NCBI GenBank assembly: GCA_964434955.1
Contig: CAYSXI010000033.1
Location: forward strand, 1 to 35,847
DNA: 35,847 nucleotides
Direction: 5' to 3'
DNA from: JANQLU01 sp964434955
GTDB taxonomy: Bacteria; Planctomycetota; Planctomycetia; Pirellulales; Pirellulaceae
Positions within the stretch are counted from its first letter, which is position 1; every line of letters begins with the position of its first letter. The notes below the pieces were generated by a model. The model worked only from the letters and a program-made list of their open reading frames with translations. It ran no database searches and was not told the DNA's origin. This document shows, piece by piece, positions 24,159-32,749 of the stretch. The position numbers were made by a program, and so were the translations under genes.

Positions 24159-25850
24159 CTATCGTCGACGGATACCGGTTGGAACAAAGACGGCAGAACG
24201 TTTTGTCGAAGTGGCCGATTCAACGCGGGTTTTCGACGCAGACTCGACCTTGCCGGTCGCGACACGATCCAGCATCGGCGAAACGCCTTCGGGTGGCTGA
24301 ACCCGGTTCCGCAATGCTGCGCGGAAAAGAGGTCGACGGGATCGGCTCGAATCGTTGGGTGCCGGCTCAAGTTCGTCGATCGGTGGAGCTTCAGCGATCG
24401 GCTGACAATCAATTTCCCAACCACCCCCAAGGGCTTTGTAAGTTGCGATCATGGCCAAGGCGATCGCGGCCCGACCTTGAACGACCCGATCCTGTGCGGA
24501 AACCAATCCCGATTCCAAAACGAAGACCCGACCAAAATCGGCAGCCCCTTCCGTATACAGCTCGTTGACCAACTTGACTGACTCTTTGTTGGCGTTTTCT
24601 GCTTCGATCAACTTTTCCAGCGCTTCCTTACTCTTGATGAATTCGATGATTCCATCTTCAACTTCACGCTGCGCCGAAAGCACCGTGTTCTCGTAGGCAC
24701 TTAGTTGTTGCTCGAAGCGGGCTTCCTGAGTCAAAACGTTGTTGTAAAGCCGGCCGTAGTTGAGAATCTGCCATCGGAAACCGGGGACGATGTTTCCGGC
24801 GAAACTATCGGACTGGAGCAAGTTGGTGACTTTGGCCGACTGCCAGCCAAAGGATCCGCTGATGGCGAACTGCGGATAGAAGTCCGCTTCGGCGATTCCG
24901 ATTTGTTCAAACGCGGCTTGGGTGAACCGTTCGGAAGAACGGATGTCCGGCCGTCTTCGAAGGAGCTCGGCCGGCATTCCAACAAGCAGCTTTTCGGGGA
25001 TCTTGGGCAGCGTGCCGGAACCGCCGATGATTTCGTTGATCTCGGTTGGCGTCATGCTGAGCAAGAGACCGAGGGCATTGGCCGTTTGTCGCCGTCCCTG
25101 CTCGAGTTGCGGGATCAGCGCTTCGGTGTTTGCCTGGTTTGCTTTGGCTTGTTGAACATCCAGCTCCGAAGTGGCACCTTCGTCGAAACGGATTTTCGCG
25201 ATGTCGTAGGAGCCTTTCTGCAACTTGGCGTTTTCTTTCGCCAACTTGATTCGTTCATCGAAAGAACGCACTTGAATATAAGTTGCAGCAACATCTCCGA
25301 TCAACGAGACGCGCGCAAAGTCGAGATCCTTGATGGATGCTTCCACCTGGGCGTCGGCCGCCGTAACCGATCGACGAATCCGGCCCCACAAGTCGACTTC
25401 CCAGGACGCGTCAAAAGACGTGGACCAGTTGTCGTTCGTGATTGGGAAGCCGGGAAAAGCGTTGCCCGAATTCCGACTGTTTTGATTTCGAACAAATTGT
25501 GAATTGACCGCCTGAGATTGCGGGAAAAGATTGGCAGCAGCAATTCGACGCTGAGCGCGTGATTCCCGGATTCGAGCTTCTGCGACTCGGAGCGAGATCG
25601 CCTGGGAATTGCCGATGTCGATCAATCGATCGAGGGTTGGGTCGTCAAAGGACTTCCACCATTCGGCATCGACGGATTCCGATGACAGCGACTCATCCGT
25701 CGCTTCCAGCCACTGATCCTGGACGGGACTTGCCGGTTCGGCATAGTTGGGGCCGACTTTCAAGTCATTGTGCCACCAGTAACGAATGCTTTGGCAGCCG
25801 CAATTGGTCAGACAGATCAGGCCGAGAATACAAATGAAAATTCGGTTCAT
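24159..25850 (-). CDS. NodT/TolC-family outer-membrane efflux lipoprotein
   Basis: A 563-residue outer-membrane factor. The leader MNRIFICILGLICLTNCGC has two candidate lipid-bearing cysteines (17 and 19). The family entry motif VGPNYAEP follows, then WWKSFDDPTLDRLI. The duplicated TolC architecture is visible: SLRVAEARIRESRAQRRIAAA and ASWEVDLWGRIRRSV in the first half, then LQKGSYDIAKIRFDEGATSELDV, LLRRRPDIRSSE, PQFAISGSFGW and ARFEQQLSAYENTVLSAQREV. The last 70 or so residues after LGGGWEIDCQ are a non-conserved, disordered tail. It should form the outer-membrane exit duct for the RND pump encoded divergently at 26117-31305, and could also serve the ABC exporter at 4236-9020, which has no duct of its own nearby. 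Confidence 0.93.
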   Translation of the reverse strand: MNRIFICILGLICLTNCGCQSIRYWWHNDLKVGPNYAEPASPVQDQWLEATDESLSSESVDAEWWKSFDDPTLDRLIDIGNSQAISLRVAEARIRESRAQRRIAAANLFPQSQAVNSQFVRNQNSRNSGNAFPGFPITNDNWSTSFDASWEVDLWGRIRRSVTAADAQVEASIKDLDFARVSLIGDVAATYIQVRSFDERIKLAKENAKLQKGSYDIAKIRFDEGATSELDVQQAKANQANTEALIPQLEQGRRQTANALGLLLSMTPTEINEIIGGSGTLPKIPEKLLVGMPAELLRRRPDIRSSERFTQAAFEQIGIAEADFYPQFAISGSFGWQSAKVTNLLQSDSFAGNIVPGFRWQILNYGRLYNNVLTQEARFEQQLSAYENTVLSAQREVEDGIIEFIKSKEALEKLIEAENANKESVKLVNELYTEGAADFGRVFVLESGLVSAQDRVVQGRAAIALAMIATYKALGGGWEIDCQPIAEAPPIDELEPAPNDSSRSRRPLFRAALRNRVQPPEGVSPMLDRVATGKVESASKTRVESATSTKRSAVFVPTGIRRR

Positions 25851-26116
25851 TTTGGCGGCAACCCGTTTTCAGCGAGCTCTTCGAACTAAAATAGACGATA
25901 CGACGCTTTCAATCGACAGAAACGAACTCGGCCCTACAACACTTACATTCCCACCGGCGCATTCGAAAAAGTTTGCCGCACAGAAACGAGCCGAATTCTT
26001 TCACAAGCCGGAAAAACTGGCAAAGTTTGACATTGCGAAAAGCGGCGTGCTTTGCAGCGGAACTTTGCAAAATCCAAGCTAAACTTTCGAGTCCATTACG
26101 CTTTGGTTGGAAAAAT
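25851..26116. promoter_or_regulatory. Divergent regulatory region of the RND efflux genes
   Basis: These 266 bases separate the outer-membrane factor (-) from the adaptor-pump operon (+). A perfect TTGACA (26027-26032) could be a -35 for the plus strand, but no good -10 follows at the usual distance. GCAAAG (26020-26025) and CTTTGC (26050-26055 and 26063-26068) are repeated around it and may be operator half-sites. No regulator gene is adjacent. Confidence 0.35.
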
Positions 26117-27895
26117 ATGAAGACAAAACTCGACGGACTTATCGCGATTCTCTCGTGCGCATTGCTGGCGTTCATGGTTGGTTGCGGAGGTAAAAAGGAA
26201 GAAGAAGCCGCAGCACCTCCGAGGCCGGTGGAGGTAATGACCCTGAGCTCCCAATCCGATTTCGGTCAGAAAATCATCACTGGATCGGTAGGCTCCTGGA
26301 AAACGGAGCAAATTGCCTTCGAGGTGAACGGCCGTATCAAGCGAGTGATCGAACCGAATGAAGACGTTGTGGGCAAGATCCCTAAGATTCTGGGGACAGA
26401 TGGTCAGGAGTTGCCGCTGCAGATTGCGGAATTTGACATCGAAAAATTCCTGAAACTGGAACCAACCTTGATCGCCGAGGTCGACAGCGAGCGATATCAA
26501 TTGGCCTTCGAATCGGCCAAGCTCAAGAAAACGCAAACAGAAAAAGCACTGGAAGCCGCCCAGATTGAGCTGAAGGAGAGCATTCCGAAGCAGGTGGACG
26601 CAGCCGAAGCCGACAAAGAGCTCGCACAGATTGAATACGATCGAGCCGTCCGACTCGCGAAGGACAAAGCCGGAGCCAAAGCGGATGTCAATCGCGCGAA
26701 CGCGAAACTCAAAACCGTGATCGCTCAACTCGCCCAATTGGAAGCCGCCAAGCGAGCGAAGCAAGCGGAGATCAGCTCGCTCGAAGCGCAAGTCGAACAA
26801 GCGGAGCAATCGGTCAAAGATGCCAAGCGAAATCTTGATGATTGCGAGCTTTATTCATCATTTCCGGGACAAATCGCGGACGTTCATGTTGTGCCCGGCA
26901 GTGTTGTTGGACCGGGTGAACCCGTCGCGACCGTTCAAATGATGAATCCCATCAAAATTGAATTTGAAGTTTCAGCCGAAGAATCGCGGCGACTTCAACG
27001 ACGCCAGCAGTTGCCGGTTTTTGATTCCAACGGAATCGAATTCGATGATCCTGGTTACCTGTATCTGATCGATCCCGTTGCCGATCCGCAGACGCGAACT
27101 TTTACCGCAACCTTGCTGATCATGAACAAGAAAAAGGATTCCGTGTTTGCCAATGCTGCCTCCGAGGGGGACGCACTTACCGATCAAATCTGGCGACTCG
27201 ATTTTGATTTCTTGCCCGGTTCAGAACTTGGGATCCATTTTGTGCCCGAAGATGCGATTCAAAAAGAAGAAGATGGATCGTTCTATGTCTGGAAGATCGA
27301 GAACGTCCACGTTCGAGATAAAGATGGCAAGCAGGGCCGAAACGATCGGATCCCGGAAGACCACGGGCTTGTTGTTACCAAAGCCAAAGTAAAACCAGAG
27401 CTGGTCCGAGTTCCGTTTTTAGGCAACTTTGTTTTTCAACAGATTACATTTGACAAAAATCAGTTGGATCCAGAGAAGGATCTAATCTGTGGCCGGCTAC
27501 GGAACAAAGAAGGCGAGCCTTTGACCGATTGGTCGGGCACCAAGGTTATCCTCGATCGCGGCAAGGAATGGGGGCTTCGGCCGGGCGATCTCGTTCGCGT
27601 CGATATCAGCGAACGGACCGATTCCGTTGCGGAAGAATTCTTTGTCCCGATGGACGCGATTGCTCACATGCCCGATGGCAATTTTGTCTTTGTCGTGAAC
27701 TCGGGAGAATCAACGGTTTCGAAAGTAAAAGTCGACGTGATCGACCAATCGGAAGATGAGAAAACCTCTTCGATTCGAAAAATCAAATCCGCCTCAAACG
27801 AAAATTTGACCGGAAAGAAAATCGTTATCCGCGGCGCGCATTATTTGCGAGACAAAGAACCTGTGCGAATTGTTGATTCGGAGGATCGCAAATGA
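26117..27895 (+). CDS. RND efflux periplasmic adaptor (HlyD family) lipoprotein
   Basis: A 592-residue adaptor that should bridge the RND pump and the outer-membrane factor. The ATG at 26117 is chosen because it opens a lipoprotein leader (ILSCALLAFMVGC, Cys23); the frame is open further upstream, but those residues are not protein-like. After RPVEVMTLSSQ comes GSVGSWKTEQIAFEVNGRIKR, the entry to the lipoyl domain, then a coiled-coil hairpin rich in Ala, Lys, Glu and Gln (about 125-235), the lipoyl return CELYSSFPGQIADVHVVPGS, and beta-barrel and membrane-proximal domains (about 275-590). It is longer than typical adaptors (350-420 residues), with extra material in the C-terminal half. It overlaps the pump gene by four bases (ATGA), so the two are translationally coupled. 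Confidence 0.9.
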   Translation: MKTKLDGLIAILSCALLAFMVGCGGKKEEEAAAPPRPVEVMTLSSQSDFGQKIITGSVGSWKTEQIAFEVNGRIKRVIEPNEDVVGKIPKILGTDGQELPLQIAEFDIEKFLKLEPTLIAEVDSERYQLAFESAKLKKTQTEKALEAAQIELKESIPKQVDAAEADKELAQIEYDRAVRLAKDKAGAKADVNRANAKLKTVIAQLAQLEAAKRAKQAEISSLEAQVEQAEQSVKDAKRNLDDCELYSSFPGQIADVHVVPGSVVGPGEPVATVQMMNPIKIEFEVSAEESRRLQRRQQLPVFDSNGIEFDDPGYLYLIDPVADPQTRTFTATLLIMNKKKDSVFANAASEGDALTDQIWRLDFDFLPGSELGIHFVPEDAIQKEEDGSFYVWKIENVHVRDKDGKQGRNDRIPEDHGLVVTKAKVKPELVRVPFLGNFVFQQITFDKNQLDPEKDLICGRLRNKEGEPLTDWSGTKVILDRGKEWGLRPGDLVRVDISERTDSVAEEFFVPMDAIAHMPDGNFVFVVNSGESTVSKVKVDVIDQSEDEKTSSIRKIKSASNENLTGKKIVIRGAHYLRDKEPVRIVDSEDRK

Positions 27896-30800
27896 ATCTT
27901 GCCGGTTTGGCAATGCGATATCGTCCCGTCGTCGTCACGTTGGTTATTCTTCTGACGGCTTGGGGGATCATTTCTTTCAACACGATGCCTCGTCGTGAGG
28001 ATCCCGTATTCACGATTCGGAACTGTGTCGTTTCTACGCGCTGGCCAGGTGCCCCGTCAACGAAAGTAGAAGAGCTGATCACTGACAAGCTCGAAGAAAA
28101 GCTGGACGGTATCGAAGAAGTTGATAATGTTCGCTCGACCACGATCAATGGCCGTTCAACGATTTACGTTGAGGTTGAGGACAAAATTCCACCTTCGGAT
28201 ATTCCAAATGTTTGGGACAAAGTTCGGGCTCGAGTGAATCAAGTTCAAATGCCGAACCCGAACATCAAACCCGTCGTCGATGATGAGTTCGGCGATACGG
28301 CAATCATGGTTCTGGCCATCTACCAGGTGCCGCTTGATGGTCAGGACGCGGTTGTTCCCGAGCACGCCTATACTGACCGCGAACTGGAAATTTACGCCGA
28401 CCAAATTCGGGACGCGCTTCGACTCATCGACGGTGTTGCAAAGGTTGAAAAATACGGCGTCCGAGATGAAGCCATCTATATCGAGACGGATGCGGGAACC
28501 TGGTCGAAACTTTCACTGACCACTCAGGCCTTGAGAAAGCTGATCGAAGATCGAAACATCGTTTCGCCGGGAGGAAGCATTGATACGAAACAGGGTAAGT
28601 TCACGGTCAAGCCAGGCGGTGAACTCAACGCCGTCGACGAAATAAACTCAATCGTGGGCGGCTTGATCGAATCGGGGGACTCACTGAACCAGGTCAGCCT
28701 TGAAGATCTTGGCCTGACCGTGGAGCGCCGTTACGAGGAGCCCGCGCGAGCCAACTGCCGCTTTAGCGACACAACCGGTTCCTATCCTGCCGTGATGCTC
28801 GGCGTCACGATGAAAAAGGGCTCCAACATCATTACGATCTGTGATGCGGTCAATCAACGACTCAACGAGTTGGAGGAAAGCAAAATCCTCCCGGATGATC
28901 TTCGCATCACGCCGGTTTCCGATCAGTCCGAAAATGTATCCGCCAAGATCAGTGACGTGATTGGCAACGTGGTTTCCGCCATTGTGATTGTCGTGATCGT
29001 CGTATTTATCTTCGTCGGACTGCGCACCTCGCTGGTCATGGCCGCCAATATTCCCGTCGTGGTTCTCGGATCGATTGCGATCATTACGCTCTTCGGCGTC
29101 GAGTTGGAACAGATTTCATTGGCCTCGATCATCATCGCACTTGGGCTTCTGGTCGATAACGCGGTCCAGGTCTGCGACCAGACAAGAACCAACATCCTGC
29201 AAGGAATGACGCCATCCCAAGCGGCGGTCGAAGGCGCGAAAACGCTCGCCTTTCCAATGCTGTCTGGAACGCTCACGACGGTCGCCGCCTTTTTTCCGAT
29301 GCTGATCGCACTCGAAGGCGGTGGCAAAGAGTACATTTACAGTTTGCCGGTGACACTTTCCGTAACGCTGCTTTTAAGCTGGGTGTTGGCGATGACCTTC
29401 TGCGTCATCCTTTCAGCCGCCTTCATCCGCGCTCCACGCGACCCAAACAAGCCTTCGGCAATTTTGCCATGGCTTAGTTTCCAGGCCGGTCAGCTATGGA
29501 ACCGAATTCGCAAAAAACGTCGCAACCCGGATGAAGCCCAGGAAAGATTCAACAGCCAAAGCGTTGGCGATAACCTGATTCTTCGGGGATACGGCTTGAT
29601 GGGCCAACTATCCATCAAGGCCAAATGGGTCACGATCGCGATTTCCGTCGTCATGCTATCCATGGTCATGCCGCCATCGACTTTCAAGCCCTATGGTTTG
29701 ACCGTCAAGAGCGAGTTCTTTCCGCAGGATCGACGTGACCAGTTTGCGATCAACATTTTGTTGCCAGAGACCTCAACGATCGATCAAACCGACGAAGTGG
29801 TTAAACAGGTCGAAATGCTCGTCCGCAAGTTGTCGCCACTACTCGATGAAAATGGCGACCCGGTTTTGGACGAAGAGGGCAATCCGATTGAACGCCTGCG
29901 AGCGATGCGATCGATGGTTGGAACTGGAGGCTCACGCTGGGCACTGGCTTCCGATCCTCCTTCTCCCTCGGCGAATGTTTCTGAAATACTGATTCGTACC
30001 AGTGACGGCCGTTTAACGCCGAATTTCTATCGCGAAGTTTTGGACGCGATCAACGAAGGTGATTCAAAACTTGGCATCAAACCGATTACCGGAGCCCGCG
30101 TTGTTCCCAAGCAACTGTCGCTTGGTCCCCCCGCCGCACCTCTCGTGTTGCGAATTGTGGGCGACGGTTTTGCCGACATCGATCAACTCCGCACGATCAC
30201 GGAAGACATCAAGAATATCGTCCGCGACCAACCCGAGACCTGGGATGTCCATGACACCTGGGGTATCGATGGATTCGAGATGGACGTCGACATTGATGAA
30301 GAGCGAGCCAAGCTGGCTGGCGTAACGAATTCCAACGTTGCCGATTCACTGAATGCTTACTTCTCGGGCCTGCAGCTCTCCACTTTCCGTGAAGGCGATC
30401 ACCAGATTCCGGTTTACTTTCGCTTGAAACAGGAAGATCGCGGAGACCTGGCGATCCTTCGTTCCGTGTTCGTCGAAGGTGAGAACGGCAAGCAACCGCT
30501 TAACTCGATCGCGACATTTGAGCCTGCCTGGAAGCCGGCCAAGATCGAACGCCGTGATTTGAATCGAACGATCGAAGTCAAAAGCGAAATTCGCGAAGGC
30601 TATTCGGGTAACGATGTTGTCAATCGCATCTTGAAATCAGCCGAATTCAACAAGATCAAAGACGAGCTGCCAGCCGGATTTGAAATTGAAGTCGGCGGTT
30701 CGTTGGAGAATAGTCAGGAATCTTCAGGACAAATGATGAATTCATTTGGAATCTCATTTCTGATCATCATCCTGGTCCTGGTGATTCAATACAACGGTTG

Positions 30801-31305
30801 GTCGAAAACGGTCGCAATCATCTCGACGCTACCGCTTGCCCTGATTGGGGCGTTGTTTGGACTTTGGATCACCGACAACGCGATCGGATTCATGCCGCAA
30901 CTGGGATTGTTGTCACTCTTTGGAATCGTGCTCAATACAGGAATTATCTTTATTGAATTCGCGGATATCTTGATTGAGAAGAAGGTTCTGGAAAAGCGTG
31001 CCAACGGAACCGCGAACGGGCCGATTGTGGGTTTGACGAAGCAGGAGTTCCGCAAATGCCTCGTCGACGCAGGGAAGCAAAGGATGCTGCCCATCTTTCT
31101 GACGACCGCTACAACGATTGGTGGCCTGATACCGCTGGCGACGTCCGCTGGCCCACTTTGGGAAGGGATGGCTTGGCTGATGATCTTCGGATTGATCGTC
31201 GCGACTTTCCTGACACTGTTTGTTGTGCCGGCACTTTATGCCGTTCTCGTCGAAACGTTTCGCATCAAGCCCGTCAATATTCCGGAAGACGAACCGGTAG
31301 CCTAG
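27892..31305 (+). CDS. RND efflux transporter permease (AcrB-like superfamily)
   Basis: A 1137-residue inner-membrane pump with the RND plan: one N-terminal helix, a first large periplasmic loop, six helices (about 365-540 plus TM7 near 585-600), a second large loop and five C-terminal helices (about 950-1125). Typical segments are WPGAPSTKVEELITDKLEEKL, LRTSLVMAANIPVVVLGSIA and LPLALIGALFGLWITDNAIG. In TM4 the usual Asp-Asp pair reads VDN (Asp422, Asn423), and in TM10 the usual Lys is Asn1015 (GIVLNTGIIFIEF), so the standard proton-relay salt bridge is changed. Such VDN/no-Lys pumps occur in the superfamily. It is the last gene of the adaptor-pump unit; its stop is only 5 bases from a converging stop. 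The substrate is unknown. Confidence 0.94.
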   Translation: MNLAGLAMRYRPVVVTLVILLTAWGIISFNTMPRREDPVFTIRNCVVSTRWPGAPSTKVEELITDKLEEKLDGIEEVDNVRSTTINGRSTIYVEVEDKIPPSDIPNVWDKVRARVNQVQMPNPNIKPVVDDEFGDTAIMVLAIYQVPLDGQDAVVPEHAYTDRELEIYADQIRDALRLIDGVAKVEKYGVRDEAIYIETDAGTWSKLSLTTQALRKLIEDRNIVSPGGSIDTKQGKFTVKPGGELNAVDEINSIVGGLIESGDSLNQVSLEDLGLTVERRYEEPARANCRFSDTTGSYPAVMLGVTMKKGSNIITICDAVNQRLNELEESKILPDDLRITPVSDQSENVSAKISDVIGNVVSAIVIVVIVVFIFVGLRTSLVMAANIPVVVLGSIAIITLFGVELEQISLASIIIALGLLVDNAVQVCDQTRTNILQGMTPSQAAVEGAKTLAFPMLSGTLTTVAAFFPMLIALEGGGKEYIYSLPVTLSVTLLLSWVLAMTFCVILSAAFIRAPRDPNKPSAILPWLSFQAGQLWNRIRKKRRNPDEAQERFNSQSVGDNLILRGYGLMGQLSIKAKWVTIAISVVMLSMVMPPSTFKPYGLTVKSEFFPQDRRDQFAINILLPETSTIDQTDEVVKQVEMLVRKLSPLLDENGDPVLDEEGNPIERLRAMRSMVGTGGSRWALASDPPSPSANVSEILIRTSDGRLTPNFYREVLDAINEGDSKLGIKPITGARVVPKQLSLGPPAAPLVLRIVGDGFADIDQLRTITEDIKNIVRDQPETWDVHDTWGIDGFEMDVDIDEERAKLAGVTNSNVADSLNAYFSGLQLSTFREGDHQIPVYFRLKQEDRGDLAILRSVFVEGENGKQPLNSIATFEPAWKPAKIERRDLNRTIEVKSEIREGYSGNDVVNRILKSAEFNKIKDELPAGFEIEVGGSLENSQESSGQMMNSFGISFLIIILVLVIQYNGWSKTVAIISTLPLALIGALFGLWITDNAIGFMPQLGLLSLFGIVLNTGIIFIEFADILIEKKVLEKRANGTANGPIVGLTKQEFRKCLVDAGKQRMLPIFLTTATTIGGLIPLATSAGPLWEGMAWLMIFGLIVATFLTLFVVPALYAVLVETFRIKPVNIPEDEPVA

Positions 31306-31310
31306 CAGGG

Positions 31311-32738
31311 TCAGGCGATAATCTTCTTGATCACATTTCCGTGCACATCGGTGAGCCGCAAGTCGCGGCCGCCGAAGCGGAACGTCAGGTCAAGATGGTT
31401 CATGCCAAGGAGGTGAAGTACGGTCGCCCAGAGGTCGTACACCGTCGCTTTGTTTTCGGTGACGTGGTAGCCATATTCATCCGTGGCGCCATAAATCGTC
31501 CCGCCTTTGACGCCGCCTCCGGCCAACCAAACACTGAATCCATAAGGATTATGGTCGCGGCCATTGCCGCCTTGGGAAAAAGGTGTGCGGCCAAACTCGC
31601 CCGCCCAAACGATGAGCGTTTCTTCCAACAGGCCGCGCTGCTTCAAGTCTTTGATTAAAGCGGCAATTGGCTGATCAACCTGTTGCGCCACGGCTTTGTG
31701 GCCACGGGCAAGATCCCCGTGTTGATCCCAGGGGTTGGCCGCACCTCCCGCTCCAATGCCTTCGGTGATGCAGCTGAGTTCGATGAATCGCACCCCGCTC
31801 TCGACCAGACGCCGGGCCATCAAACATTGCCGAGCGTACGCCGCCGTCTGCCGATCCGGCGAATCAATCCCGTAAAGTTTTCGTGTTGCTTCCGTTTCGC
31901 CTTTCAAATCACAGAGCTCCGGAACGGCACTTTGCATTCGATAGGCGGTCTCATAATTCTGGATGGCCGCCTCGACCTGAGATTGATTGTTGATGGAATC
32001 GGCGAATCCGCGATCCATTTTGCGAATGAAATCGAGCCGCGCTCGCTGAAGACTCTTTTTGCCTCGCGGAAGAATGTTTTTGACCGGTTCTTGGTTGTCC
32101 AAACGAATGATTGATGCTTGATGATGGGCCGGCAAATAACCATTGCCATACTGTCCAACTCCGCCGTGAGGAATCGCCGCTCCTCCGCTCTGGAGAACCA
32201 CGAATCCTGGTAAGTTTTTGTTCTCTGAACCCAGGCCGTAGCTAACCCAGGCGCCCGCACTGGGATGGCCGATAAACGGAAAACCGGTATGGATGAAACA
32301 GTTTGCCTGCGCGTGTTCATTGACTTTGCTGGTCATCGATCGAATCACGGCCAGCTCGTCAGCGCATTTCGCAATTTCGGGAAACATGTTGCTGACAGGA
32401 ATTCCCGATTTGCCGTGTTTCTGGAACTTGAAAGGCGAAGGAAAAATATTGCCGTTGTTGTTGAACACGGTACGCTCAACCTTCATCGGCATCGGTTTGC
32501 CCGCTTCTTTTTGGAGCCGCGGTTTCGGATCAAAGGAATCGATGTGAGAAACGCCGCCCGACATGAAACAGAATATGACGTTTTTTGCTCGCGGCCGGAA
32601 ATGCGGAATCGTTGCTTTATCTTCTGATACTTGGATCGTCGCGTAAGCCGGGTCTGCCATGAGCCCCGACAAAGCGAGCATGCCGAAACCGGTCGATGCT
32701 CGCTGCAATGCTTCCCGGCGTGTCCAAAGATGCGTCAT
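31311..32738 (-). CDS. DUF1501 family secreted protein
   Basis: A 475-residue DUF1501 protein with a twin-arginine-like leader (RREALQRAS at 7-15, then a hydrophobic stretch to PAYA), so probably exported folded. Family motifs are FCFMSGGVSHIDSFDPKPRL, MTSKVNEHAQANCFIHTGFP, GVRFIELSCITEG and GEFGRTPFSQGGNGRDHNPY, which carry the likely metal-binding Asp/His residues of the phosphatase/sulfatase-like fold. The start lies 11 bases after the stop of the DUF1549/DUF1553 gene, with GAGG just before it, the usual planctomycete pairing of these families. The substrate is unknown; the pair is commonly thought to act on polysaccharide or to be involved in periplasmic catabolism, which is inference. 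Confidence 0.93.
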   Translation of the reverse strand: MTHLWTRREALQRASTGFGMLALSGLMADPAYATIQVSEDKATIPHFRPRAKNVIFCFMSGGVSHIDSFDPKPRLQKEAGKPMPMKVERTVFNNNGNIFPSPFKFQKHGKSGIPVSNMFPEIAKCADELAVIRSMTSKVNEHAQANCFIHTGFPFIGHPSAGAWVSYGLGSENKNLPGFVVLQSGGAAIPHGGVGQYGNGYLPAHHQASIIRLDNQEPVKNILPRGKKSLQRARLDFIRKMDRGFADSINNQSQVEAAIQNYETAYRMQSAVPELCDLKGETEATRKLYGIDSPDRQTAAYARQCLMARRLVESGVRFIELSCITEGIGAGGAANPWDQHGDLARGHKAVAQQVDQPIAALIKDLKQRGLLEETLIVWAGEFGRTPFSQGGNGRDHNPYGFSVWLAGGGVKGGTIYGATDEYGYHVTENKATVYDLWATVLHLLGMNHLDLTFRFGGRDLRLTDVHGNVIKKIIA

Positions 32739-32749
32739 GACGGCCTCGG

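Noticed and set aside
24705..25502. 265-codon open frame on the plus strand
   Set aside because: Lies wholly antisense to the outer-membrane factor gene; composition is that of a mirrored reading frame and shows no family motif.
26096..26809. 237-codon Leu/Phe-rich open frame on the minus strand
   Set aside because: Antisense to the RND adaptor; the Leu/Phe richness comes from reading the Lys/Glu/Gln coiled-coil codons backwards.
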